DNA of 64,000 nt, from NCBI GenBank assembly GCA_965221375.1, contig OZ244883.1, positions 1,488,001 through 1,552,000 of the forward strand, read 5' to 3'. The position numbers were made by a program, and so were the translations under genes. The notes under the pieces are model-generated. The model made no database searches, had not been told where the DNA came from, and saw only the letters and a list, made by a program, of their open reading frames with translations. This document shows positions 8,122 to 16,547 of this stretch, in pieces (position 1 is the stretch's first letter; every line of letters begins with the position of its first letter). This DNA comes from Poriferisulfidus sp965221375 (GTDB taxonomy: Bacteria > Pseudomonadota > Gammaproteobacteria > Poriferisulfidales > Poriferisulfidaceae).

Positions 8122-10779
8122 ATGGATTTGAATACATCGTCTCACAAGTTGGACTACGTGCCCAACATGATTACCCATGGCCTGCCGATTCGAAGGCTCG
8201 GCTGGACTTTGTTGGCTTTTTCTCTCGCCTGGTCTCCGGCTGCAGCCGAAGAGGTTGAAGAACTCACAGTGACCGCACGCAAGCAGGACCGCGTCGAAGC
8301 TGTACAGGATGTGCCACTTGCCATCAATGTTTATACCGGTGAAGAATTGTCCCAACGTTTCGCAAATGACTTGATGGACCTCAACTACGCGGCCCCCAAT
8401 GTGGGCTTGATGGATGTGGGCACCCTGCGCGGCACGGCCAACTTCTCCATTCGCGGCCAGGGCATTATCTCATCCATCCCCTCCATCGATCCAACGGTGG
8501 GTATTTTCACCAACGGCGTTTATCTGGGCATCACCACCAACTCGATGAACGACCTTTACGATATCGAAAGCATCGAAATTCTGCGCGGACCGCAAGGCTT
8601 GCTGTTTGGCCGCAATGTCACCGGCGGCGCCGTGCTGATTAATACACGGCGGCCAACCGACGAGTTTGAAGCTTCCGCACTTGCCACATACGAGCAAGGC
8701 AATGACGAGACTGTCGGCCTGACCGTCTCCGGACCAATTATCGCCGGCAAACTCAGCGGCCGATTGGCACTCTACCACCGTGACGACAGCGGCTGGTTGT
8801 CAAACCAGTTCGACGGGGGCGATTTCGGTGCCTATGAGCTGGACTTGGCCCGCCCGAGTCTGACGTGGCAGGTGAGTGACGACACCACGGTGACCGCAAT
8901 CATGGAACGAGCGGTAACCCGCGCAGATGGTGCTGCCGGGAAGAGTTTCGCTTTTCATGATGAAGACGAATTTACATTCAATATCGACGAACCCGGTTAT
9001 GTCGCTACGGACTGGACTTCGGCATTTGTGGAAATCACCCGCAAAGTGAAACTGGGTAACGGCACAATTACCAATCTGTTCGGTTGGCGCGACATGTACA
9101 ACGACTCCGAGTTGGATGTGGACGCGACCCGTTACGACTTGTTCGTCGGCGGTGGTAAAGGTGGACAGGAACAATTCAGCAATGAATTTCGGTATTTCGG
9201 CTCGTTTCGGGACAACACCGTTGACGTGACTGCCGGAGTCTACTGGTTTGATCAGGATTTCGATTATTTGGAGCGCCGCCAGTTGTACCGCGAGAGCTTT
9301 GCGCCCATTGCGCAAATTCTCAATAACCAAGCCATAGAAAACAGCAACGCATCAGCCCGGGCACGGTCGCAAAACTCGGACCTGGCAACACTATGTAACC
9401 CACAAGATGACAGACTGCGACCCGGAGTGAATTGTATCCTGCCCGCGAAAACGCCAGTGCTGTACCAGACAGTTGCAGAACAAGTCTCTCAAATCCCTGA
9501 TGGAATCGCTAAACAGGAAGCGCAACAAGCATTGTTAGCAGCCAATGCTGTCCTGAGCGAAAACTGCGACCCCAAAGACCCCTATAACGTCGACAATCCC
9601 TGCACAAATACTTGGATTGACTCGACATTGGGTGGACAACAAGACCAAAAGAGTCGCGGTGCCTTCTTTCATGTCGACGTGCATGCAACTGACACAACGA
9701 CCTTGAACTTCGGCCTGCGCTATAGCTACGAGAAAAAGCGTGCTCATATCGCAACCTTCCGGGCTGATTTTTACCGCACTTATGATGCTGACGGAGATGG
9801 AATTCTGGACACACCCGGCCGCCTCTTGCAGCTACCGGACACCGGCTCACGTTGCGATCCGAAAACCGGAGTCTGCAGCCACAACTACTATGATGAGAAC
9901 AGTTGGGACAGTTGGACGCCCAAAATCGGAATCCAATATCGTCCCTCTGACGACATGCACCTGTATGGTTATTGGAGTAAAGGATTTCGTAGTGGCGGCT
10001 ACAATTTCCGGCACACTGCAAGTGAAGATCCGGAACCCTTCGAAGATGAGCGACAAAACTCCTACGAAGTCGGTGCCAAAATGCGCTGGCTGGATGGCCG
10101 CATAAATACCAACGTCGCGTTATTTCACAATAAGGTGAAAAATCTGCAGCGCGAATTGGAGGAGAGCAACATCACCGGCGGTGTCGTGCAACGGATCAAG
10201 AACACGGCGGATGCGACCTTCCAAGGCGCTGAGTTGGAACTAGCGGCAGTGCTGACGGAAGCACTGACGCTGACAGCGAACGCCGGTTATACCGATGGCG
10301 AATACGATAGTGTGTGGGAAGATTTGAACGGGGATAATATGGTGGACAAGGCCGACGAGGACTTGGATATTCCGCGTCTGGCGGAATGGACCTATAGCCT
10401 TGGCCTAAATTACGCTGCGCCCATGCCGATGCTCAACGGCCGTGTCCAGGCACGTGTCAACTTCTCACATAACGATGATGCGGCGGCGAACGACAGCAAC
10501 ACACATCGGTTGTTCGAAGCGGATATCTTGGACATGAGTGTGACCTATGAAACCTTGGATGGCCGGTTGCAGCTCTCGCTGTTTAGCAAAAATCTACTGG
10601 ATGAAGTGGTCGTGGGCGGCATCACTACCGTACCAATCGGCAATTTCTTTGCAAACGATGGCCAACTCACGGGATTGGGCCTGCTAAACAATGGCAGCAC
10701 AAACCTTCGAGACTATACTTTTGCGCCTATTGTCAACGAAGGGCGCCGGTTCGGGGTACGCCTGACGTATCTTTATTGA
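8122..10779 (+). CDS. TonB-dependent outer-membrane receptor
   Basis: 885 residues from ATG 8122, chosen because GAGGGGAG precedes it; an ATG at 8167 would begin exactly at a clean signal peptide (MITHGLPIRRLGWTLLAFSL, cleavage after AAA). A TonB-box-like EELTVTARKQ follows the signal. The plug domain holds NFSIRGQGI, IEILRGPQGLLFGRN and GGAVLINTRRP. The barrel ends in an aromatic residue (RFGVRLTYLY). A long insertion (about residues 410-500) carries several cysteines (TLCNPQDD, VNCILP, ENCDPKDP, NPCTN). Two stretches resemble EF-hand calcium loops: DADGDGILD and DLNGDNMVDKAD. The ligand is not identifiable; neighbours give no siderophore clue. Confidence 0.9.
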   Translation: MDLNTSSHKLDYVPNMITHGLPIRRLGWTLLAFSLAWSPAAAEEVEELTVTARKQDRVEAVQDVPLAINVYTGEELSQRFANDLMDLNYAAPNVGLMDVGTLRGTANFSIRGQGIISSIPSIDPTVGIFTNGVYLGITTNSMNDLYDIESIEILRGPQGLLFGRNVTGGAVLINTRRPTDEFEASALATYEQGNDETVGLTVSGPIIAGKLSGRLALYHRDDSGWLSNQFDGGDFGAYELDLARPSLTWQVSDDTTVTAIMERAVTRADGAAGKSFAFHDEDEFTFNIDEPGYVATDWTSAFVEITRKVKLGNGTITNLFGWRDMYNDSELDVDATRYDLFVGGGKGGQEQFSNEFRYFGSFRDNTVDVTAGVYWFDQDFDYLERRQLYRESFAPIAQILNNQAIENSNASARARSQNSDLATLCNPQDDRLRPGVNCILPAKTPVLYQTVAEQVSQIPDGIAKQEAQQALLAANAVLSENCDPKDPYNVDNPCTNTWIDSTLGGQQDQKSRGAFFHVDVHATDTTTLNFGLRYSYEKKRAHIATFRADFYRTYDADGDGILDTPGRLLQLPDTGSRCDPKTGVCSHNYYDENSWDSWTPKIGIQYRPSDDMHLYGYWSKGFRSGGYNFRHTASEDPEPFEDERQNSYEVGAKMRWLDGRINTNVALFHNKVKNLQRELEESNITGGVVQRIKNTADATFQGAELELAAVLTEALTLTANAGYTDGEYDSVWEDLNGDNMVDKADEDLDIPRLAEWTYSLGLNYAAPMPMLNGRVQARVNFSHNDDAAANDSNTHRLFEADILDMSVTYETLDGRLQLSLFSKNLLDEVVVGGITTVPIGNFFANDGQLTGLGLLNNGSTNLRDYTFAPIVNEGRRFGVRLTYLY

Positions 10780-11059
10780 GCAAGAGTGACCTGCCGATCC
10801 TTCGCTCACTTCGCAAGAGCGTGTGGCGGCAGTTGTGCTCATAGCAAAATTTATGTGACGCATGGCGCAGGGCCACTTTTTCTGGCCTGCGCCCTTACTC
10901 TATAGTCATTAAAGCGTGGGTAGACCGCCCTCGTGCCCGCATCTCTGCGGCTTGACTTGTTTTGTACGCTATTGCGCCCGATGAATAACAGATTTTAGGG
11001 CCGTGTTAGAAAACGGGTAATTTTGTTACAATTTCAAATCTATTCTGGAGGCTCCCAAC
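10780..11059. other. 280-bp intergenic region with an inverted repeat
   Basis: No gene is seen. GGCGCAGGGCCA (10864-10875) pairs with TGGCCTGCGCC (10883-10893) with one bulged base around a CTTTTTC loop. It lacks a downstream T-tract, so it is at best a weak terminator for the receptor gene. TACAAT near 11028 may serve the next gene, and GGAGG at 11047-11051 is its ribosome-binding site. Confidence 0.5.
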
Positions 11060-11644
11060 ATGCAAAACCCTTTGAAATCTGTCAACGGCACCCTGATCTC
11101 AGGTCTAATTCTCGCTGCGATTATCGGCTGGGCCGTCGATGGCTTCGCCATCAATCTTGCTTCGCTCATCGTCTGGACCCATGTCTTTGTCGGCATTATC
11201 TGGATTGGACTGTTGTACTACTTCAATTTCGTGCAGATTCCGGCTGTCAATGCGGCTTTAGCAGACGACGGCGGTCCGGGACCCGCGGCGATCAACAAAT
11301 ACGTCGCCCCGCGCGCTCTGCTGTGGTTCCGCTGGGCCGCTTTGCTGACTTGGCTGACCGGTGCCGCTGCACTGGAAACCATGGGTATCGGTTTCGTCCA
11401 GGCATTTACGCTCGAAGCCACGAACATCGGTATCGGAGTCTGGTTAGGCACCATCATGCTGTTCAACGTCTGGGTGCTGATCTGGCCGAACCAGAAAAAG
11501 GTTTTGGGTATGGTCGAAGCCACCGACGAAGAGAAAGCCCGGGCCAAAACGACGGCCATGCTGGCGTCGCGGACCAATACGCTCCTGTCAATCCCCATGC
11601 TGATGTCCATGGTGTCCTTCGGTCATGGAGGCTTGGCGTTCTGA
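11060..11644 (+). CDS. PuuD/urate-oxidase N-terminal-domain membrane protein
   Basis: 194 residues with about four to five membrane helices. HVFVGIIWIGLLYYFNFVQ, FNVWVLIWPNQKKVLG and ASRTNTLLSIPMLMSM match the membrane domain of PuuD-type urate hydroxylases (Urate_ox_N family). The soluble cytochrome c portion of full PuuD is absent, so urate oxidation cannot be assumed; many short members are uncharacterised inner-membrane proteins. A strong ribosome-binding site (GGAGG) precedes the ATG. A clear rho-independent terminator follows, so it looks monocistronic. Confidence 0.75.
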   Translation: MQNPLKSVNGTLISGLILAAIIGWAVDGFAINLASLIVWTHVFVGIIWIGLLYYFNFVQIPAVNAALADDGGPGPAAINKYVAPRALLWFRWAALLTWLTGAAALETMGIGFVQAFTLEATNIGIGVWLGTIMLFNVWVLIWPNQKKVLGMVEATDEEKARAKTTAMLASRTNTLLSIPMLMSMVSFGHGGLAF

Positions 11645-11672
11645 CGCTCTGATCAGTTCTCCGTATTAACCT

Positions 11673-11710
11673 CAAGGCGGCAGCATACGCTGTCGCCTTG
11701 CTTTTTTTTA
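11673..11710 (+). terminator. Rho-independent terminator after the PuuD-like gene
   Basis: CAAGGCGGCAG (11673-11683) pairs with CTGTCGCCTTG (11690-11700), with one G-U pair, around a 6-base loop. A run of eight T's follows at 11702-11709. The argD start lies only a few bases beyond, so argD must use read-through or a promoter overlapping this element. Confidence 0.85.
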
Positions 11711-11715
11711 GTTTC

Positions 11716-12897
11716 ATGTCTCCTCCCGCCTCTTCTCTGATGTCCACTTATGCAAACCTGCCCGTGCACTTTGTACGGGGTCAGGGTTGTCAGCTTTGGG
11801 ATGCGCAAGGCAAGGAATATCTGGATGCCCTCGCCGGCATCGCCGTATGCGGGCTGGGACACTGCCATCCCAACGTGACTCACGCGCTTCAAGATCAAGC
11901 GGAAACTCTAGTACATACCTCCAACGTCTACCAAATCGAACTGCAGGAGGCATTGGCGCAACATCTGACAAAACTGACCGGCATGACCCATGCGTTTTTC
12001 AGCAACTCGGGCGCCGAAGCCAATGAATGTGCACTGAAAATGGCCCGTCTGCATGGTAATCACAAACAAATAGAAAATCCCAAAATACTGGTCACGGAAA
12101 ATGCTTTCCATGGCCGTACCCTGCTGACCCTCAGCGCCTCTTCCGGCACCCGGGTGCGTGAAGGTTTCGCTCCGCTTATTGATGATTTTGTGCGCGTACC
12201 TTTCAACGATCTGGCGGCAGCGCGTAGCGCCCTCGAACAGCACCCCCAAATCGTTGCCATTCTCGTCGAGCCGATTCAAGGCGAAGGCGGCATACATGTG
12301 GCTGACGATGCATATCTGGCCGACTTGCGCAATTTGTGCGATGCTCACGACGCCTTGCTGATTTTTGATGAAGTACAGTGCGGCATGGGTCGAACCGGTC
12401 GTTTTCTCGCCAGCCAACATGCCGAAGTGGTCCCGGACATCGTGACCCTCGCCAAAGCTTTGGGGAACGGATTCCCGATTGGTGCCTGTCTCGCACAAGG
12501 ACCGGCAGCGAAACTAATGGCTCCCGGCCAGCATGGCTCAACGTTTGGGGGCAACCCTCTGGGCTGTCGGGCGGCTCTGTCTGTGTTGGAGACACTCGAA
12601 AATGAAAACCTGTACGAACGCGCCGCTCATTTGGGCACAACCTTGCGGCAGCGGTTTGAAGAAGAATGTGCGCCACTGCCCCACGTTCGCAATATTCGCG
12701 GACGGGGGCTGATGATTGGCATTGAGCTGGCCGAACCGGCACCCGACCTGGTTGCACAAGCCCTGGATGCGCAACTGCTGATCAATGTCACCCAAGCCCG
12801 TGTCATCCGCCTGTTGCCACCGCTGATAATGAATGATGCGGAAGCAGAATCGCTGGGCGATCGACTTATTCCGCTTGTGAAGGAGATGGGAACATGA
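11716..12897 (+). CDS. argD: Acetylornithine aminotransferase
   Basis: 393 residues, PLP-dependent class III aminotransferase. Visible blocks: LDALAGIAVCGLGHCHP near the N-terminus, FFSNSGAEANECALKMAR, FHGRT, LIFDEVQCGMGRTG and the PLP-lysine region TLAKALGNGFPIGA. It converts N-acetylglutamate semialdehyde to N-acetylornithine, and often also succinyl-diaminopimelate. The ATG at 11716 gives an N-terminus like homologues; ATG 11740 is the alternative. Neither has a good ribosome-binding site. It overlaps argF by 4 bp (ATGA), so the pair is an operon. Confidence 0.93.
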   Translation: MSPPASSLMSTYANLPVHFVRGQGCQLWDAQGKEYLDALAGIAVCGLGHCHPNVTHALQDQAETLVHTSNVYQIELQEALAQHLTKLTGMTHAFFSNSGAEANECALKMARLHGNHKQIENPKILVTENAFHGRTLLTLSASSGTRVREGFAPLIDDFVRVPFNDLAAARSALEQHPQIVAILVEPIQGEGGIHVADDAYLADLRNLCDAHDALLIFDEVQCGMGRTGRFLASQHAEVVPDIVTLAKALGNGFPIGACLAQGPAAKLMAPGQHGSTFGGNPLGCRAALSVLETLENENLYERAAHLGTTLRQRFEEECAPLPHVRNIRGRGLMIGIELAEPAPDLVAQALDAQLLINVTQARVIRLLPPLIMNDAEAESLGDRLIPLVKEMGT

Positions 12898-13796
12898 GCA
12901 TTCAACACTTTCTCAGCTTGATGGATCTGGAACCCCAGACACTGGAGCAGATCATGGAGCGCGCGCTGGAATTAAAAGCCGCTCGCCGGGCGGGGACGGA
13001 ACAACCTTTGCTGGCCGGTAAAACCTTGGCCATGCTGTTCGACAAAAACTCCACCCGCACCCGCGTCTCTTTCGAAGCGGGAATGGCGCAGCTTGGCGGA
13101 CATGCAATTTTTCTATCCCGCGAGGCCACCCAGCAGTCGCGTGGCGAACCCATTGAAGATGCCGCGCGGGTACTTTCATCAATGGCGGATGCCATCATGA
13201 TGCGTACTTACGCCCATGACACTCTGGAGCGTTGCGCCCAAGCCTCCTCAGTGCCGGTGATCAACGGCCTAACAGACCAGCTGCATCCCTGCCAGGTACT
13301 GGCGGACTTGCTGACTTGGAAGGAGTTGCGTGGTGACATCCGGGGACGACAGATTGCATTTATCGGCGACGGCAACAACATGTGCCGTTCCTACATTAAC
13401 GCCGCCCGCCAATTCGATTTCAGCCTACGCATTGCCACACCGCGAGATTATGCGCCCGGCTCCGAGTGGCTGGAACTCGCGCCCGACCGGGTGCAGTGGA
13501 GTGACGATCCAGCGACCGCGGCCGCAAATGCGGACCTGGTCGTCACGGATGTGTGGGCCAGCATGGGCCAAGAGCAGGAACAATCTCAAAGAAATGCCGT
13601 ATTCCAAGCCTACCAGGTCAACGCGGAACTGATGGCATGCGCCGCTCCGGACGCCCTGTTTATGCATTGCCTGCCCGCGCATCGGGGTGAAGAAGTCACT
13701 TCCGAAGTTATTGACGGGCCGCAAAGCGCAGTCTGGCAGGAAGCCGAAAACCGGCTCCATGCCCAGAAAGCATTATTGGAATTTTTGCTGACTTAG
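12894..13796 (+). CDS. argF: Ornithine carbamoyltransferase
   Basis: 300 residues. Diagnostic motifs are STRTRVSFE (carbamoyl-phosphate binding) near residue 50, MRTYAHDTL, the HPCQVLADLLT block, DVWASMGQE (ornithine binding) and HCLPAHRGEEV. It forms citrulline from ornithine and carbamoyl phosphate. It is translationally coupled to argD; together they supply two consecutive arms of arginine synthesis. Transcription ends before a low-GC gene on the opposite strand. Confidence 0.95.
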   Translation: MSIQHFLSLMDLEPQTLEQIMERALELKAARRAGTEQPLLAGKTLAMLFDKNSTRTRVSFEAGMAQLGGHAIFLSREATQQSRGEPIEDAARVLSSMADAIMMRTYAHDTLERCAQASSVPVINGLTDQLHPCQVLADLLTWKELRGDIRGRQIAFIGDGNNMCRSYINAARQFDFSLRIATPRDYAPGSEWLELAPDRVQWSDDPATAAANADLVVTDVWASMGQEQEQSQRNAVFQAYQVNAELMACAAPDALFMHCLPAHRGEEVTSEVIDGPQSAVWQEAENRLHAQKALLEFLLT

Positions 13797-13844
13797 GAAA
13801 TGCCGATAGGTCGAGTCCGAAAATCCTAACGGTATTTTTGATAC

Positions 13845-14561
13845 TCAAGATTTCTCGAGAACACAGCGCAAGGTACTTATCAATTTCTCACGAAAGATAT
13901 TTTCTTTCTCTTTATTAGATCGATCTTTGGACCATGGAATGGTCGTGCAATGATTTGTATCAAAATGGGTACTGCTTTTTTTAAATTTCTTTTCTTCGCA
14001 TATGTAAATGACAGGCTTCATCAAGCCTTCAGCATAACCGGCTTCCCAATACGCCCCCCGATTATCGTGCGTTAAATCTGCTAAAACAAAAGCAGCTTCT
14101 CTAATCTTATTTCTCATTATATTGTCAATTATTCCAGCATCAACGTTATCTCTCATATCAAGAAGTTCGTAACCTAGCTCCTCTTTGATTCTCGGCTTTA
14201 CAACTTCTTTTACAAAAGACTCCAAATCCGGCTGGCCAAACTCCATCGCTATAAAACCAAAATTCCCACTATGTTTGCCGCGCTTGTGCTCAAAGTGCCA
14301 TTCCCATCCTTCAAGAGTCAAATCAACATTAAAAAGATTACTATCATTATAAACATCAACATTGCCTCGAACTATACCCTTGTCTACAAGCTCTTTCAGC
14401 AACTTGCACGCAAATTCTCCGCTCGGAGATCCTATTGCCTCATATGTATCGCGCGACTCAGCATTTATGCTTTCAAGTGGTTTTCCTATCTCCGCTACTT
14501 GATCTCCAATGAAACATACGAGATTTCTTGCCTGAACAGCAGGATCAACAAAATCATTCAT
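13845..14561 (-). CDS. Accessory protein with nucleoside 2-deoxyribosyltransferase-like C-terminal domain
   Basis: 238 residues. The first ~90 residues look like a winged-helix or other small helical domain (GEFACKLLKELVDKGIV, then LTLEGWEWHFEHKR). The C-terminal ~150 residues have the features of nucleoside-deoxyribosyltransferase / TIR-like hydrolase folds: GFIAMEFGQPDLESFVKEVV, AAFVLADLTHDNRGAYWEAG with a conserved Asp and Glu, then KPVIYICEEK and HFDTNHCTTIPW. Members of this fold hydrolyse N-glycosidic bonds of nucleosides or NAD. The gene is clearly more AT-rich than argF and phoU on either side, suggesting transfer. No partner gene is adjacent. A role in stress or phage defence is speculation based on fold. 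Confidence 0.55.
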   Translation of the reverse strand: MNDFVDPAVQARNLVCFIGDQVAEIGKPLESINAESRDTYEAIGSPSGEFACKLLKELVDKGIVRGNVDVYNDSNLFNVDLTLEGWEWHFEHKRGKHSGNFGFIAMEFGQPDLESFVKEVVKPRIKEELGYELLDMRDNVDAGIIDNIMRNKIREAAFVLADLTHDNRGAYWEAGYAEGLMKPVIYICEEKKFKKSSTHFDTNHCTTIPWSKDRSNKEKENIFREKLISTLRCVLEKS

Positions 14562-14660
14562 ACTTATCTTAGCCTCTACACAAGTGTCTGCCCTATAAAC
14601 TTAATAAACATCTCTATGCATTTTGTGAATCATAGAAACTTTGAAAACCCGCAACTGTAT

Positions 14661-15395
14661 TCAAATCTGCACCTGCACCGGGGCGTCTGCCAGTTCGCGC
14701 TCCACCTGTTCAATCGATACGTGCCGTAAATCCTTGCCCAACACCTGATACAGCACGTGTTCGCAAATATTGGCGGCATGATCGCCAATGCGCTCCAGTG
14801 CTTTGGCGCACCACAACACATTCAGAACCAGTTGGATGTCGTTGGGTTTTTCCATCATGAACGTAATCATTTGTCGAATGCAGGCTTCATTCTCCTGATC
14901 GACTTCACTGTCTTTTTTCAATACTTCCAAAGCCAAATCGGTATCCAACCGTGCGAACGAGTCCAACGCCTTGCTCAGGATATCCAGCACCAACGGCCCC
15001 AAATGCTTGAGTGTGCGCAGGTGCCGTTTGCGAAGCGCGGAATGGTCAATATGTGTGGCCAGCCGAGCAATCTTCTCCGCCTCATCGCCGACACGCTCCA
15101 GATCACAAGTGGTTTTGATAACCGCGACCACCGTGCGCAGGTCCATCGCCACCGGATGATGCAGCGCCAGAAACTCATTGCACTCTTCATCGATTCGGAT
15201 TTCCATTGCATTGATCTTGTAATCTTCGCGCGAAATCTTTTTCGCAATCTTTTGATTGCCTTCGACAAACGCCTGAACCGCCTGCCGTGCGTGCTGTTCC
15301 ACCAGCCCGCCCATCTCCAAGGCATCCCCTCGGACGCTTTTCAGCAAATTGGCAAACGCACTGGAGGAATGCTGTACAACGTCTTTTGACTCCAT
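14661..15395 (-). CDS. phoU: Phosphate signalling protein PhoU
   Basis: 244 residues, all-helical with two PhoU repeats. Metal-binding-type motifs are visible in each half: ERVGDEAEKIARL (about residue 100) and ERIGDHAANICEHV (about residue 205). It dampens PhoR signalling and Pst-mediated phosphate uptake. No pst or phoBR genes lie in the window, but ispB, ppk and ppx are immediately across the divergent promoter region, so the phosphate/polyphosphate theme is maintained. I found no convincing Pho box upstream. Confidence 0.93.
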   Translation of the reverse strand: MESKDVVQHSSSAFANLLKSVRGDALEMGGLVEQHARQAVQAFVEGNQKIAKKISREDYKINAMEIRIDEECNEFLALHHPVAMDLRTVVAVIKTTCDLERVGDEAEKIARLATHIDHSALRKRHLRTLKHLGPLVLDILSKALDSFARLDTDLALEVLKKDSEVDQENEACIRQMITFMMEKPNDIQLVLNVLWCAKALERIGDHAANICEHVLYQVLGKDLRHVSIEQVERELADAPVQVQI

Positions 15396-15441
15396 GAAAA
15401 ACTGCTCCCCTGACCTGCCCGTTCATTTTACAACTTCTACC

Positions 15442-15468
15442 TTGAGCCTCCTGACGATGGTCTATAAT
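15442..15468 (+). promoter_or_regulatory. Candidate sigma70 promoter for ispB
   Basis: TATAAT at 15463-15468 is a perfect -10. TTGAGC at 15442-15447 is a fair -35, but the spacer is only 15 bp. It lies about 80 bp upstream of the ispB ATG. Confidence 0.45.
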
Positions 15469-15546
15469 TTTTTCTATCGTGTATGTGCATTTTCGTATTC
15501 CGCAATCTCTGACCTCTGTTTATGCTATTTCGCTGGGTAGGCCAGC

Positions 15547-16521
15547 ATGAATCTGAAGAAAATTCGCTCGTTGGTCGCAGACGACATGACGGCAATCGAA
15601 CAGTTGCTGCAGGAGCGTCTGCGCTCCGAAGTAGCGCTGGCAGACCGCATTGCCCGCTATATTGTTGAATCGGGCGGGAAACGCCTGCGCGCAATTCTCG
15701 TCCTGCTCTGTGGCCACGCACTGGGAGGACTCCGGCGCCCTGAAGACTCGCGACTGCTGGCGGCAGTTATCGAGTTTATCCATACCGCGACTCTGCTGCA
15801 TGATGATGTCGTCGATGCCTCCGACATGCGCCGCGGCCGGGATACGGTCAACCGCATCTGGGACAACGAGGCCAGTGTGCTGGTCGGCGATTTCTTTTAT
15901 TCGCGCGCTTTCGGGATGATTGCGGAAATCAACCATCCGCAGATTACCCAAATTCTGGCGGAAGCCTCCACCGCAATCGCCGAAGGAGAACTGCTGGAAC
16001 TGATGCACGCCGGCCAGACGGACCTGGCCGAAGAACAGTACCTGACGATTATTGAAGGCAAGACCGCCCGACTGTTCGAAGCCTCCTGCGCGACTGCGGC
16101 CTGTCTGGAAAATGCTCCCGAGGATCGGGTCCAGGAATTGGCCGATTACGGCCGCCTGCTGGGGGCAGCCTTTCAAATCGCCGATGACGCCATCGATTAT
16201 CTGGAAGGCAACCCGGAAGCCGACAAAAGCGTGGGAGACGACCTGGCCAGCGGCCGGATGACTCTGCCTTTGATATACGCTTTGCGGTGTGCAGACCCCG
16301 AGGATCAGGAATTTCTGCGGCAGACACTCAAGAATCGGGAACGTCAGCACATTGCTGAAGTCTGCAACATCATGCGCCGCTGCGGCGCTATCGACTATAC
16401 CCGCAACCAGGCGGAGGATTTTTCCAAACGCGCCCAGGCCTGTCTATCGCATCTGGAAGATTCGGCTTGGCGTGAGGCGCTCTTTCAGGTTGCCGATTTT
16501 TGCGTCTCCCGAAAATACTGA
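15547..16521 (+). CDS. ispB: Octaprenyl (polyprenyl) diphosphate synthase
   Basis: 324 residues, the length of long-chain trans-prenyltransferases. The first aspartate-rich motif is LLHDDVVDASDMRRG (about residue 84), the second QIADDAIDYLEGNP (about residue 211), and GGKRLRAILVLL binds isopentenyl diphosphate. It makes the polyprenyl side chain of ubiquinone or menaquinone. Chain length cannot be read reliably. ppk follows after 26 bp. Confidence 0.92.
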   Translation: MNLKKIRSLVADDMTAIEQLLQERLRSEVALADRIARYIVESGGKRLRAILVLLCGHALGGLRRPEDSRLLAAVIEFIHTATLLHDDVVDASDMRRGRDTVNRIWDNEASVLVGDFFYSRAFGMIAEINHPQITQILAEASTAIAEGELLELMHAGQTDLAEEQYLTIIEGKTARLFEASCATAACLENAPEDRVQELADYGRLLGAAFQIADDAIDYLEGNPEADKSVGDDLASGRMTLPLIYALRCADPEDQEFLRQTLKNRERQHIAEVCNIMRRCGAIDYTRNQAEDFSKRAQACLSHLEDSAWREALFQVADFCVSRKY

Positions 16522-16547
16522 CATAAATTCGGCATTGAAAACAGATC

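Noticed and set aside
11023..11652. Overlapping plus-strand frame over the PuuD-like gene
   Set aside because: Arg/Cys-rich translation without membrane pattern; the frame at 11060 has the ribosome-binding site and family motifs.
13797..14660. Attachment-site repeats flanking the low-GC gene
   Set aside because: No matching direct repeats or tRNA remnant found on the two sides.
15396..15546. Pho box between phoU and ispB
   Set aside because: No pair of CTGTCAT-like repeats at 11-bp spacing was found.
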